Part shown: piece after piece, positions 27,609-36,779 of the stretch | Position numbering within the stretch: the first letter of the stretch is position 1 | How the letters are laid out: every line of letters begins with the position of its first letter | Assembly (NCBI RefSeq): GCF_001704615.3 | Contig: NZ_CP029397.2 | Span: 3,224,001-3,288,000, forward strand | Direction: 5' to 3' | From: Acinetobacter defluvii | Lineage (GTDB): Bacteria; Pseudomonadota; Gammaproteobacteria; Pseudomonadales; Moraxellaceae | DNA: 64,000 nucleotides | The notes under the pieces: model-generated | Databases searched by the model: none | Told to the model about the DNA's origin: nothing | Seen by the model: the letters and a program-made list of their open reading frames with translations, nothing else | Translations under genes and position numbers: made by a program

Positions 27609-28658
27609 TTATTTAAACAAATCTAACCGTGTGGCTGTATTGCTTTCTACATCCTGTACTAAAGTTTTCCCCAAAAGTTCATCATAAAACTTCGGCGCTA
27701 AACCAAAACCTGGGCGTACACTGCGAATACATGATTCATCAATCACATCACCCGCTTTTAAGTCTTTTACGAAATAAAGTGAACGTCTGAATTGAGCATT
27801 GCCTTGTTCACTAGACTTACGCCCATAATCCACTTTACCTAATGCCTGCCACGCAGTTTTTGAACCTGTACATAGTTGTTTCAACTCAGCAGGCTCTAGT
27901 GAAAAACTATCATCTGGTCCACCACCATTACGGTCTAAAGTAAAATGTTTTTCAATTACACAAGCACCCAACACGACTGAAGCTATCGCAGTTGTATTAT
28001 CTAAAGTATGGTCAGATAGGCCAACTAGCACATCAAAACGCTTTGCCATATCTTGCAATGTCAACAAATTATAATCTTCTGCAGGAGCAGGATAACCACT
28101 CACACAATGTAAAATGACAAGTTCTTTACAACCACCATCATAAGCTGCTTGAATTGCTTCTGAAATTTCTGCCTCATCAGCCATACCCGTTGAAATAATC
28201 ATAGGTTTGCCTGTCGACGCAACATATTTAATCAAAGGTAAATCAATCGCTTCAAACGATGCAATTTTATAAGCAGGCGCATTTAAATCTTCTAATAAGT
28301 CCACTGCTGTACGATCAAAAGGTGAACTAAACATCGTAATATCTAATTTACGTGCATAATCAAATAAAGGTTTGTGCCATTCCCAAGGCATATGTGCTTT
28401 TTCATAAAGCTCAAATAATGATTGCCCATCCCAGAGACCGCCTCGAATCATAAACTCTTCATTACGACTGTCTAAAGTAATAGTGTCTGCTTTATATGTT
28501 TGTAGTTTGATCGCATCTGCGCCACAAAGTTTGGCTTGTTCAATAATTTTTAGAGCAGTCTCTAAACTACCATTATGGTTTGCAGATAACTCAGCAATGA
28601 TATATGGAGGAAAATCAACTCCGATGTCTCTTCCATTAATCTGAATTTTTTTATTCAT
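27609..28658 (-). CDS. pseI: Pseudaminic acid synthase
   Basis: PseI (psaF in Acinetobacter naming) condenses the 2,4-diacylamido-trideoxy-L-altrose with phosphoenolpyruvate to form pseudaminic acid. The 349-residue protein has the NeuB-type barrel (PPYIIAELSANHNGSL near 20, DAIKLQTYKADT near 50, GLSDHT near 205, VIEKHFTLDRNGGGPDDSFS near 229) and a C-terminal SAF antifreeze-like domain from about 285. The ELSANHN and GGPDDSFSLEP forms favour PseI over NeuB/LegI. The ATG at 28658 has GAGAGATAAAG upstream and follows the pseH stop by 2 bases. Confidence 0.92.
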   Translation of the reverse strand: MNKKIQINGRDIGVDFPPYIIAELSANHNGSLETALKIIEQAKLCGADAIKLQTYKADTITLDSRNEEFMIRGGLWDGQSLFELYEKAHMPWEWHKPLFDYARKLDITMFSSPFDRTAVDLLEDLNAPAYKIASFEAIDLPLIKYVASTGKPMIISTGMADEAEISEAIQAAYDGGCKELVILHCVSGYPAPAEDYNLLTLQDMAKRFDVLVGLSDHTLDNTTAIASVVLGACVIEKHFTLDRNGGGPDDSFSLEPAELKQLCTGSKTAWQALGKVDYGRKSSEQGNAQFRRSLYFVKDLKAGDVIDESCIRSVRPGFGLAPKFYDELLGKTLVQDVESNTATRLDLFK

Positions 28659-28660
28659 CT

Positions 28661-29155
28661 TTATCTCTCTAACCACTCTGATTTCAATAGCCCGAATTGA
28701 AAAATATCAAACTCTCCACGACTATCTTTAAAATGTTTTCTAAGCAAACCTTCTTGCTGAAATCCTAACTTTTGATGAAAAGAAACTGATCTTTCATTAA
28801 AAGCTAGAACCTGCCCAAATATTTTCTGAACACCCAAAATATCAAATGCATATTGAATTGCTGTTTGTCCCAATATCATACCCATACCCTTCCTAGCATT
28901 AGGTTTAATATAAAACCCCCATTCGCAAAAGTGTTTATCAAGATGAAATGAAACAAATCCCATTGGCTCATTATTATAATAAAAAATGAAACCTAATTGC
29001 TGTTGAGATATACTCAAGTCATTATACCATTTTATATGCTGATCTAAACTTATTTCTTGTGAAGAATACATCCATTTTCTAACACTTACATCATTTCGCC
29101 AACGCAATAGCATTTCTAAATCATTTAATTGTATTTTTTTAAGTTCAGCTTTCAT
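28661..29155 (-). CDS. pseH: UDP-4-amino-sugar N-acetyltransferase PseH
   Basis: PseH acylates the 4-amino group of UDP-4-amino-4,6-dideoxy-N-acetyl-L-altrosamine, the position that becomes N7 of pseudaminic acid. This 164-residue GNAT protein has LLRWRNDVSVRKWMY near residue 16, FCEWGFYIKPNARKGMGMIL (acetyl-CoA loop) near 75, NERSVSFHQKLGF near 119 and the closing FGLLKSEW. It overlaps pseG by 4 bases and abuts pseI, so it is the core pathway copy. A second PseH-like gene lies at 30307 on the other strand. Confidence 0.9.
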   Translation of the reverse strand: MKAELKKIQLNDLEMLLRWRNDVSVRKWMYSSQEISLDQHIKWYNDLSISQQQLGFIFYYNNEPMGFVSFHLDKHFCEWGFYIKPNARKGMGMILGQTAIQYAFDILGVQKIFGQVLAFNERSVSFHQKLGFQQEGLLRKHFKDSRGEFDIFQFGLLKSEWLER

Positions 29156-30237
29156 CTATATAACAACTCTATAGCAGATAAAATTCTATTTGCACCCTGA
29201 CCATCAATCAACTGAAAACAACGCTGACTCATTTCTCGTAATCGCATACTTGATAATTCCTGTATCTTTAAAATCAATCCTTCTTCTAAATTTTCACTTT
29301 TAAGCATTTTTGCAACACCCAATTGATCAAGGTCATTTGCTAATTGAATTTGATTTTGTGCAATACATATTAAAACCGTAGGTAAACCTAAACAACATCG
29401 CTCCCATGAGGTACTTCCAGCAGCACCAATTGCTATATCTGCATTTAGCATGAATTCATGAATATTACTTACTCCTACATGAATATTTATTTTGTTTTTC
29501 ATATTTTTTGTCATTTTTTGTATGCTTTCAATCCAAGGGGAAGTAGCACCCAAAATTACGTCAAAAATCACATCTTTTTTATTATAGTCATTTTCCAAAA
29601 TCTGAAGTATTTTTGAAGTCAAATTATCTTTATCCACCCCACCTAAATTAATTAAAATTTTTTTAATATCATTTGGATTTCTTATTTTAGTTGCTAGTTT
29701 ATGGAAATATGTAAATTCTGGACGTAAGGGTACAAACTTTACACCTATTAACAACTGACATGTTTCATTAACCAAGCCATCATAATCTTTATCTTTACGA
29801 GATAGCCCACTATCTATTAATAATTCAACATGATGTTTTCTATCTGCCAAATCATCAATTGCTATCATTTTATGCGAAACAGAACGTATAATATTTTCCC
29901 AAGATTGGGATAAAGCATAATGATCCACTATTACAATATTATTATTTCTATCACTTCCCTGAATAAATCTTAAACATTGTTTTGCATCATATTCTTGCGT
30001 ACTTTGCAACCAACTTGAATGATAAAATTCATTATTTTGAAAATTTATTTCGGGTTCAATTACATCTACATCATAACCACTTCTTTTTATAAATTGAATC
30101 AAATTTCCATCCAAATTTTTACAGAGAAATCTACATGATTCTCCTTTATTTTTCAATAGTTTAGCAAGAGTCAAACATCTCATTACATGCCCACTTCCTA
30201 TACTGATCGAAGCATCACATCTAAAAAAAAAATTCAT
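29152..30237 (-). CDS. pseG: UDP-2,4-diacetamido-trideoxy-altropyranose hydrolase PseG
   Basis: PseG removes UDP from the diacylated L-altrose derivative, releasing the free sugar for PseI. The 361-residue GT-B-like protein starts FFFRCDASISIGSGHVMRCL, with the catalytic His in GSGHVMRC, and ends with the nucleotide site IGAAGSTSWERCCLGLP near 270. The order pseG-pseH-pseI with overlapping ends shows tight coupling. The gene is more A/T-rich than pseI and pseF. Confidence 0.92.
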   Translation of the reverse strand: MNFFFRCDASISIGSGHVMRCLTLAKLLKNKGESCRFLCKNLDGNLIQFIKRSGYDVDVIEPEINFQNNEFYHSSWLQSTQEYDAKQCLRFIQGSDRNNNIVIVDHYALSQSWENIIRSVSHKMIAIDDLADRKHHVELLIDSGLSRKDKDYDGLVNETCQLLIGVKFVPLRPEFTYFHKLATKIRNPNDIKKILINLGGVDKDNLTSKILQILENDYNKKDVIFDVILGATSPWIESIQKMTKNMKNKINIHVGVSNIHEFMLNADIAIGAAGSTSWERCCLGLPTVLICIAQNQIQLANDLDQLGVAKMLKSENLEEGLILKIQELSSMRLREMSQRCFQLIDGQGANRILSAIELLYR

Positions 30238-30306
30238 TTTTAACCCTAATCTTAAGTTTTAAGCTATATTAACATTTTCTAGTTTAATTAAAGATTTCAA
30301 ATACAA

Positions 30307-30849
30307 ATGAATGACATTATTTTAAAACCTTTATCTGCCTCAGATTTAGAACTGGTAAGAAATTGGCGAAACTCATCAGATGTTTCTAAATATATGTATA
30401 CTGATACTTATATTACTGAAGAAAACCAAAAAAAATGGTTCAATAAAGCTAAAGATGATCCTACTTCTAAATACTGGATTATTGAGTATCAAGAAAAGCC
30501 CTTAGGTTTAGCAAGTATTTCAGAAATCAATAGAAACTTAAGTAGTTGTTTTTGGGCTTTTTACTTAGGAGATACATCTGTACGCGGAGCTGGAATTGGT
30601 TCAAAAGTTGAGTTTAATATTATTGAGTATGTATTTAATGAACTTAATTTAAATAAATTAAGATGTGAAGTTTTCTCTTTTAACGAAAAAGTCATTGCAA
30701 TGCATGAAAAGTTTGGCTTTGTTAAAGAGGCTTTTTTTAGAGAACATTGTATTAAAAATGGAGAAAAAATTGATGTTGTTGGGCTAGGACTTATCAAAAG
30801 TGATTGGAAAAAATGTAAACAGCAATTAAAAGAGAAAATTTATGGATAG
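30307..30849 (+). CDS. Second PseH-like GNAT acyltransferase, inverted within the capsule locus
   Basis: This 180-residue GNAT protein follows the PseH layout: LVRNWRNSSDVSKYMY near residue 16, CFWAFYLGDTSVRGAGIGSK (acyl-CoA loop) near 81, SFNEKVIAMHEKFGF near 122 and the closing GLGLIKSDW. It is clearly related to the pseH product at 28661 but divergent. It is transcribed opposite to every other gene of the block and overlaps a MaoC-type hydratase gene by 8 bases. I infer that it acylates the same or a similar amino group with an acyl-CoA supplied by that hydratase. Very A/T-rich, which suggests a recent acquisition. The annotation as N-acyltransferase is firm; the donor is not. Confidence 0.8.
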   Translation: MNDIILKPLSASDLELVRNWRNSSDVSKYMYTDTYITEENQKKWFNKAKDDPTSKYWIIEYQEKPLGLASISEINRNLSSCFWAFYLGDTSVRGAGIGSKVEFNIIEYVFNELNLNKLRCEVFSFNEKVIAMHEKFGFVKEAFFREHCIKNGEKIDVVGLGLIKSDWKKCKQQLKEKIYG

Positions 30850-31258
30850 CCTATTAAATTATCAATACCGTGAAGATTTCCATTTTACTCAAGATCATGT
30901 AATCCTTTTTTCCGAGGCTTCTGGAGACACAAACCCTATTCATTTAGATGATAAATATGCATCTAATACTATTTTTAAACAAAAAATTATTCATGGTTTT
31001 CTAGGTGGTAGTATTTTTTCTAAAATTTTAGGAACTAACTTTCCAGGAGAAGGCACTATTTATTTAAAACAAACTCTTTCATTTAAAAGACCAATGTATA
31101 TCAACACAACTTATACAGCAATAGTAGATGTACTTGAAATTGATGAAAATAAAAGTCGTGCAAAAATATCTACCAATATTTTAGACACTAATGGAAATAT
31201 AGTCATTACAGGCGAAGCTCTTGTGCAACACACTATTTTTAAAAAGAATAAGGTATAA
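30842..31258 (+). CDS. MaoC-type (R)-specific enoyl-CoA hydratase
   Basis: This 138-residue hot-dog protein carries the complete hydratase-2 motif, FSEASGDTNPIHLDDKYA (residues 23-40), including the catalytic D29 and H34, then the conserved IIHGFLGGSIFSKIL. Single-domain relatives such as PhaJ convert crotonyl-CoA to (R)-3-hydroxybutyryl-CoA. Its start lies inside the upstream acyltransferase gene, so the two are coupled, and it ends 2 bases from the convergent pseF. Inference: it feeds a 3-hydroxyacyl-CoA to that acyltransferase for capsule sugar modification. A general fatty-acid role would not explain its position. Confidence 0.85.
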   Translation: MDSLLNYQYREDFHFTQDHVILFSEASGDTNPIHLDDKYASNTIFKQKIIHGFLGGSIFSKILGTNFPGEGTIYLKQTLSFKRPMYINTTYTAIVDVLEIDENKSRAKISTNILDTNGNIVITGEALVQHTIFKKNKV

Positions 31259-31260
31259 CC

Positions 31261-31953
31261 TTATTCTTTTAACAACGCCTGACCAATTAACTCTGCCCTT
31301 TTCCAGTCTTCTAGAGTATCAATATCTTGTACTCTAAATCTAGGAAGCTCAATGATCATTGATTTATTAGAGAATACAGTAGATTTACTCAGCCAAGCCT
31401 CTGCTGTTCCCCAATAAAACTGCCCTGCATCATGCCAAGCTTCCTGTAAATCCTGAGAACGTGTATTAAAATGCTCAGGTGAAAACATTTCAACATGACC
31501 ATTTTCAGTCAATTTTATCGCTCGTTGAATAGGAAAGGGGAAAGTAGTCGCACTGAATACATAATTCAATTTTTCAGCCTGTATCAAACTCAATCCATTC
31601 AATAAATCTTGCTGCTCAACAAAAGGGGCTGTTGCATATAAACAACAAACATAATCAGGTTGCGTCTTCTTTTCATCCTCAAAAAACTTTACAGCATGCT
31701 GCATCACATCTGCCGTGGTTGCAAAGTCATCTGATAACTCATCTGGTCTTAAAAATGGGACTTTCGCACCGTATTCCTGCGCCACTGCTGCTATTTCAGC
31801 ATCATCAGTCGACACCCAAACTTCATCAAAGCACCCACTTCCTAACGCAGCCTGAATTGACCACGCAATCATTGGTTTTCCATGAAATAGCTTAATATTT
31901 TTCCGAGGAATTCGTTTACTTCCACCTCGCGCAGGAATAACGGCAAGTGTCAT
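31261..31953 (-). CDS. pseF: CMP-pseudaminic acid synthetase
   Basis: PseF (psaC) activates pseudaminic acid with CTP to the CMP sugar used by the transferase. The 230-residue protein opens with the nucleotidyltransferase motif AVIPARGGSKRIPRKNIK and contains STDDAEIAAVA, LRPDELSDD and the substrate region FSATTFPFPIQRAIKL, all typical of PseF. It lies 2 bases after pseC in the leftward transcript and faces the MaoC gene end to end. Confidence 0.93.
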   Translation of the reverse strand: MTLAVIPARGGSKRIPRKNIKLFHGKPMIAWSIQAALGSGCFDEVWVSTDDAEIAAVAQEYGAKVPFLRPDELSDDFATTADVMQHAVKFFEDEKKTQPDYVCCLYATAPFVEQQDLLNGLSLIQAEKLNYVFSATTFPFPIQRAIKLTENGHVEMFSPEHFNTRSQDLQEAWHDAGQFYWGTAEAWLSKSTVFSNKSMIIELPRFRVQDIDTLEDWKRAELIGQALLKE

Positions 31954-31955
31954 AC

Positions 31956-33116
31956 TTATACCAATACCTCTTTTAAAGTTTGGTAAATATAGTCAATTTG
32001 CTCTCGAGTCAAATCTGGATACATTGGTAAACTAATTGCTGAAGCATAATATGATTCTGCTTCAGGGAAATCACCCTGCTTAAATCCTAGGTTTTCATAA
32101 TAAGGTTGGGTATGCACAGGGATATAATGCACATTTACACCAATACCCTTCTCACGCAATAAATCAAATACCTCTTTACGATTCTTGCGAATTTTATCAA
32201 GTTTCAAGCGGATCACATATAGATGTAATCCTGAATATGTTTCAGGTAATTGATAAGGCAGTACTATGGGTAAATCCTGTAAAATTTCATTATAAACTTT
32301 TGCTATCTCATGACGCTTAGCAACAAATTGTTCTAAGCGATGCATCTGAGAAACACCTAATGCAGCCTGTAATTCAGTCATACGGTAGTTAAAACCAAGA
32401 TCAACTTGCTGATAATACCAAGATCCTTCAGGTGCTTTACTCATTAGTTCTTGATTACGTGTTACACCATGACTTCTAAATAAATCCATTTTTTGAGCAA
32501 GTTCGGCATTATTTGTTAATGCCATACCACCCTCTGCTGTAGTAATAATTTTTACAGGGTGAAAACTAAAAATAGTAACATCAGAATATTGTCCTGCACC
32601 TACATAAGCCTCTCGGTATTTACCACCAATCGCATGTGATGCATCTTCAATTATTTTAAAACCATATTCTTGTGAAAGTGCATAAATTCCTACCATATCA
32701 CAAGGTTGGCCACATAAGTGCACTGGTACAACAATTTTAGGCAATTTATTGTCTTTTTGTGCTTGTTCTAACTTTAGCTTTAAAGCAGTTACAGACATGT
32801 TATATGTTTGAGGATCAATATCCACAAAATCAACATCAGCATCACAATATAATGCACAGTTTGATGAAGCCACAAAAGTAATAGGAGATGTCCACAAGAT
32901 ATCTCCCTTACCCAATCCCAATGCCAAACAAGCAATATGTAAAGCAGACGTTGCACTATTAACCGCTAAAGCATGCTTTGCCCCAACTAATTGTGCCACT
33001 GACTTTTCAAATGTAGGCACTTGAGGACCTTGTGTCAAAAAGTCAGATTGTAAGACATTGACCACAGCATCTATATCTGCCTGACTAATATTTTGTTTGC
33101 CGTATGGGATAAACAT
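31956..33116 (-). CDS. pseC: UDP-4-keto-6-deoxy-AltNAc aminotransferase
   Basis: PseC (psaB) is a PLP-dependent DegT/AryC1-type aminotransferase that installs the 4-amino group on the L-altro keto sugar made by PseB. The 386-residue protein contains SATSALHIACLALGLGKGD near residue 58, the PLP aspartate region IIEDASHAIGG near 155, and the Schiff-base lysine in FSFHPVKIITTAEGG near 186. It sits between pseB and pseF with 2-base gaps. Confidence 0.95.
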   Translation of the reverse strand: MFIPYGKQNISQADIDAVVNVLQSDFLTQGPQVPTFEKSVAQLVGAKHALAVNSATSALHIACLALGLGKGDILWTSPITFVASSNCALYCDADVDFVDIDPQTYNMSVTALKLKLEQAQKDNKLPKIVVPVHLCGQPCDMVGIYALSQEYGFKIIEDASHAIGGKYREAYVGAGQYSDVTIFSFHPVKIITTAEGGMALTNNAELAQKMDLFRSHGVTRNQELMSKAPEGSWYYQQVDLGFNYRMTELQAALGVSQMHRLEQFVAKRHEIAKVYNEILQDLPIVLPYQLPETYSGLHLYVIRLKLDKIRKNRKEVFDLLREKGIGVNVHYIPVHTQPYYENLGFKQGDFPEAESYYASAISLPMYPDLTREQIDYIYQTLKEVLV

Positions 33117-33118
33117 TG

Positions 33119-34117
33119 TTAGATATTTCCTATTTTTTCAGCATTTGCAACTAACCAATTTTGAAGATCTTCTGAACTCATCCAATCTATATTGTTATCA
33201 CTTGAATAATGGAAACCTTCTGGTACTTTTTTACCATCTTTAATACGCTCTTGAGACTCAGCCCAATCATTAATTACTGGTAAAATTTTATAGTGCTCAG
33301 GATACTCAAATGTATAATATGAGTCCTCTACACTAATCATCTGTTCATGTAGTTTTTCACCTGGACGAATGCCTATTACCTCTTGTTTTGCCTCAGGTGC
33401 AACAGTTGAAGCTAAATCTGTAACTTTCATAGATGGAATTTTTTTCACATAAATCTCACCGCCAACCATGTCATCAAAAGCATGCCAAACCAACTCAACA
33501 CCTTGCTCTAAAGAAATCATAAAGCGTGTCATGCGATCGTCGGTAATTGGTAAAACCCCTTTGTCTTTAATCGACATAAAGAAAGGAATCACCGAACCAC
33601 GAGACCCCATCACATTACCATAGCGAACAACTGAGAATTTTGTACCATGCTCGCCTGAATAAGCATTTCCTGCAACAAAAAGCTTATCTGATGCCAACTT
33701 AGTTGCACCATATAAGTTAATTGGACTACTTGCTTTATCTGTAGAAAGCGCAACAACACCTTTTACTTTTTTATCAATACATGCATCAATCAAATTCATA
33801 GCACCATTGATATTTGTTTTGATACATTCAAAAGGATTATATTCAGCAGTTGGTACAATTTTTGTTGCCGCAGCATGTACAACATAATCCACGCCATCTA
33901 AAGCGCGATATAAACGCTCTTTATCGCGCACATCGCCAATAAAAAAACGAACACGTGGATCATCTTTAAATTTTTTAGCCATTTCCCATTGTTTCATCTC
34001 ATCACGAGAAAAAATTATAATTTTTTTAGGATTATATTTTTCCAATGTCATAGGTACAAATGTATTACCAAAAGATCCGGTACCACCTGTTACTAATATT
34101 GTTGAGCCTTCTAGCAT
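33119..34117 (-). CDS. pseB: UDP-GlcNAc 4,6-dehydratase (5-inverting)
   Basis: PseB (psaA) starts the pathway by converting UDP-GlcNAc to the 4-keto-6-deoxy-L-altrose derivative. This 332-residue SDR protein has ILVTGGTGSFGNTF at the N-terminus, FIGDVRDKERL near 58, ALSTDKASSPINLYGATKL (catalytic Lys and YxxxK) near 122 and GIRPGEKLHEQM near 248. It is single-domain and soluble, unlike the membrane-bound retaining dehydratases. It is preceded by gna. Confidence 0.95.
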   Translation of the reverse strand: MLEGSTILVTGGTGSFGNTFVPMTLEKYNPKKIIIFSRDEMKQWEMAKKFKDDPRVRFFIGDVRDKERLYRALDGVDYVVHAAATKIVPTAEYNPFECIKTNINGAMNLIDACIDKKVKGVVALSTDKASSPINLYGATKLASDKLFVAGNAYSGEHGTKFSVVRYGNVMGSRGSVIPFFMSIKDKGVLPITDDRMTRFMISLEQGVELVWHAFDDMVGGEIYVKKIPSMKVTDLASTVAPEAKQEVIGIRPGEKLHEQMISVEDSYYTFEYPEHYKILPVINDWAESQERIKDGKKVPEGFHYSSDNNIDWMSSEDLQNWLVANAEKIGNI

Positions 34118-34159
34118 TTTTTCCTCTAGCTTTGTTTCAAATTAAAAATGTTATATAAA

Positions 34160-35437
34160 TTAAAGCCTAATATTAGACTCATCTTTCTGCAATATATATT
34201 TCAAATCATACAATACATACTTTTCTTTTCCTAAAGCATGAAATTCTTGAATTGGCATTGCCTTAAATTGCTCATGTGCAACTGCGATCACAATAGCATC
34301 ATAACTTGAAGCATCTAAAGCCTGAATTGGGGCAAGACCATATTCATGTTCAGCCTCCGCCACATCCACCCATGGATCATAAATATCAATATCTAAATCA
34401 TATTCTTTTAATGCCTTAACCATATCTACAATTTTTGTATTACGAATATCTGGGCAATTTTCTTTAAAGCTCAAACCCATGACTAAAATTTTGGAGTCAA
34501 CTACTTGAATCCGTTGTTTTACCATTTCTTTAATCAACTGCGTTGCAACATATTCACCCATCCGATCATTTAAACGTCGGGCAGCAAGTATGATTTCTGG
34601 ATGTAAGCCTATAGATTGTGCTTTATGCGTTAAATAATAAGGATCGACACCAATACAATGCCCCCCTACTAAACCTGGTCGAAATGGTAAAAAATTCCAT
34701 TTTGTACCTGCAGCTTTTAAGACATCTTCAGTATCAATTCCCATTTTATTAAAAATAAGAGCCAACTCATTAATTAAAGCAATATTTACATCACGCTGTG
34801 TATTCTCTATCACTTTAGCAGCTTCTGCCACTTTTATATTTGGTGCTTGATAAGTACCTGCTTTAATAATCAGGTTATAAACCTGATCTATATAGTCAGC
34901 AATTTCAGGCGTAGACCCTGAGGTAATTTTTAAAATATTAGTGACGTGACGATTTTTATCACCAGGATTAATGCGCTCTGGACTATAACCAACAAAAAAG
35001 TCTATATTAAATTTAAGTCCCGATTCTTTTTCTAATACAGGGATACAAATCTCTTCTGTAGCACCAGGATAAACTGTAGATTCATAGACAACAACATCAC
35101 CTTTCTTCAATACTTTACCGATAGTCATTGAAGCTTTAATTAAAGGAGTTAAATCTGGTTGTTTAAAATCATCAATTGGAGTTGGAACTGTTACAATATA
35201 AAAATTAGCACTATTTAAATCTTTTAAATCAGAACTATAGGTTAAAAAAATTGCTTTTTTTAATTCTTCATGATTCACTTCCAAAGTATGGTCTTGCCCA
35301 CTTTTCAACTCGTCAATTCGCTTCTGATAAATATCAAATCCAACAACAGATACTTTTTTGCCAAATTCAACAGCTAAAGGTAAGCCTACATAGCCTAATC
35401 CAATAATCGCTATTTGAAGTTGTTCAAGTTGAATCAT
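34160..35437 (-). CDS. gna: UDP-N-acetylhexosamine 6-dehydrogenase (Gna/TviB type)
   Basis: Gna oxidises UDP-GlcNAc or UDP-GalNAc to the uronic acid. The 425-residue protein has the three-domain dehydrogenase layout with a proper Rossmann motif [20 protein letters not shown] near 85, [11 protein letters not shown] near 119 and the catalytic C261 in [11 protein letters not shown]. In contrast to the ugd product, all active-site residues are present. It is the first gene of the leftward block, divergent from wza, its common place in Acinetobacter K loci. Its product may or may not enter the K unit. Confidence 0.93.
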   Translation of the reverse strand: MIQLEQLQIAIIGLGYVGLPLAVEFGKKVSVVGFDIYQKRIDELKSGQDHTLEVNHEELKKAIFLTYSSDLKDLNSANFYIVTVPTPIDDFKQPDLTPLIKASMTIGKVLKKGDVVVYESTVYPGATEEICIPVLEKESGLKFNIDFFVGYSPERINPGDKNRHVTNILKITSGSTPEIADYIDQVYNLIIKAGTYQAPNIKVAEAAKVIENTQRDVNIALINELALIFNKMGIDTEDVLKAAGTKWNFLPFRPGLVGGHCIGVDPYYLTHKAQSIGLHPEIILAARRLNDRMGEYVATQLIKEMVKQRIQVVDSKILVMGLSFKENCPDIRNTKIVDMVKALKEYDLDIDIYDPWVDVAEAEHEYGLAPIQALDASSYDAIVIAVAHEQFKAMPIQEFHALGKEKYVLYDLKYILQKDESNIRL

Positions 35438-35675
35438 GCTTTAAAGTCCAATACTGATTATTCAGTTCTTTATAATAAAAAACAATACTATATTCTAAAT
35501 GAAAACCTTATAAACTTTAACCCAAGTTACATATTTTTAACTAAAAACCTTCAGATTTATGTATTAATTATATTTATCATAATTAAGTCTAGTAGGAATT
35601 TAAGCTGTAATAGAATACAATTCAATTCATAAGGTAATTCTAAGTTACAATTTAATACAATTAAGGGTTTTGAAT
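35438..35675. promoter_or_regulatory. Divergent capsule promoter region (gna / wza)
   Basis: The 238 bases between the two divergent arms of the K locus must hold promoters for both the biosynthesis block and wza-wzb-wzc. The region is A/T-rich with several possible -10 elements (for example TAGAAT near 35612), but I cannot fix one start site. No JUMPStart/ops element was seen. Confidence 0.55.
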
Positions 35676-36779
35676 GTGAAGTATCCTCGCACCTCACTAT
35701 TTTTAGCAGTTTCGTTTTTATTTACTGGTTGCGCAATGACTTCTGGTCTGCAGACTTATGATGTGCCAGAACAAGGACAATATCAAACGGGTCAAGGTGC
35801 AGAACTGAATGTTGTTCAACTTACGCAACAAACCTTGCCTAGTATTTTAACGAATACCGATATTCAATCCCAAAATTTATATTCCTTATTTCAAAATCAA
35901 AATAAAGTTTATCGTTTAAGTGCTGGGGATGTTTTATCTATTCAGCTTTGGGCCTACCCAGAAATCACCCCACCCGTTACACAAATGACCAATGATACTT
36001 CTGTACTAGCCAATGGTTATCGTATTGATCAAAATGGCTATATTCAAGCGCCCCTGATTGGCACATACCGTGCTGAAGGTAAAACATTATCGCAAATCAA
36101 TAAAGAAATGCGTGGATTATTTGCTAAATATTTAAAAACGCCTGATGTGGTTGTACGTGTGCTCTCCTATGAAGGAAAGCGTTATTTTGTGAATGGTCAA
36201 GTCATGAAAAGTGGACAATATACTTTAAATGATCAACCCATCAGTATTTATACAGCTTTAGGTCAAGCAGGCGGTATTAATTCACAAACTGGTGACAATA
36301 CCAATATTCAACTGATTCGAAACGGTCAAACTTATAATCTCAATACCATTGTATTGGAAAAACAAGGATTATCTCTACACAACTTACTCATTCAACCGAA
36401 CGACACTTTATTTGTAAATATCAAACAAGATCAAAAACTCTATGTTCTTGGTGAATCAAGCCGCACCCAAGCCATTAACTTACGAGATCAGGGTATGACC
36501 TTAAGTGATGTATTGGGTGAAAGTGGTGGCATTAATCCAAACTCAGCCAGTGCAGCGCGAATTTATGTGATGCGTACAGACCTTAATACTAAAGGCTCAA
36601 CGGTCTATCAACTTGACTTAAGTAGCTTTGGTAATTTTGCATTAGCCAATCAATTTGCGATGCAAAAAAATGATATCGTTTATGTCGATGCGACAGGTTT
36701 AACTCGTTGGCAACGTATCATCAATCAAATTATTCCATTCTCTAATGCTTTATATAATATTGATCGGTTAGGGCAATAA
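35676..36779 (+). CDS. wza: Capsule export outer-membrane lipoprotein Wza
   Basis: Wza forms the outer-membrane channel for capsule polymer. The precursor has a lipoprotein signal with the lipobox LFTGC, then the export domain YRLSAGDVLSIQLWAYPEI near residue 90 and repeated SLBB domains (YFVNGQVMKSGQYTL, LYVLGESSRTQAINL). I choose the GTG start at 35676 because AAGGG lies 8 bases upstream; an in-frame TTG at 35670 would be only 2 bases from it. 367 residues. It ends overlapping the wzb ATG by one base. Confidence 0.93.
   Translation: MKYPRTSLFLAVSFLFTGCAMTSGLQTYDVPEQGQYQTGQGAELNVVQLTQQTLPSILTNTDIQSQNLYSLFQNQNKVYRLSAGDVLSIQLWAYPEITPPVTQMTNDTSVLANGYRIDQNGYIQAPLIGTYRAEGKTLSQINKEMRGLFAKYLKTPDVVVRVLSYEGKRYFVNGQVMKSGQYTLNDQPISIYTALGQAGGINSQTGDNTNIQLIRNGQTYNLNTIVLEKQGLSLHNLLIQPNDTLFVNIKQDQKLYVLGESSRTQAINLRDQGMTLSDVLGESGGINPNSASAARIYVMRTDLNTKGSTVYQLDLSSFGNFALANQFAMQKNDIVYVDATGLTRWQRIINQIIPFSNALYNIDRLGQ

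Noticed and set aside
27609..28658. NeuB or LegI (sialic or legionaminic acid synthase) instead of PseI
   Set aside because: The motif forms ELSANHN and GGPDDSFSLEP and the neighbouring PseB/C/F/G/H set fit pseudaminic acid; no UDP-GlcNAc 2-epimerase or LegB/LegC homologues are present.
35438..35675. JUMPStart/ops element for RfaH control of the capsule operons
   Set aside because: No GGCGGTAG-type core was seen on either strand of the divergent region.
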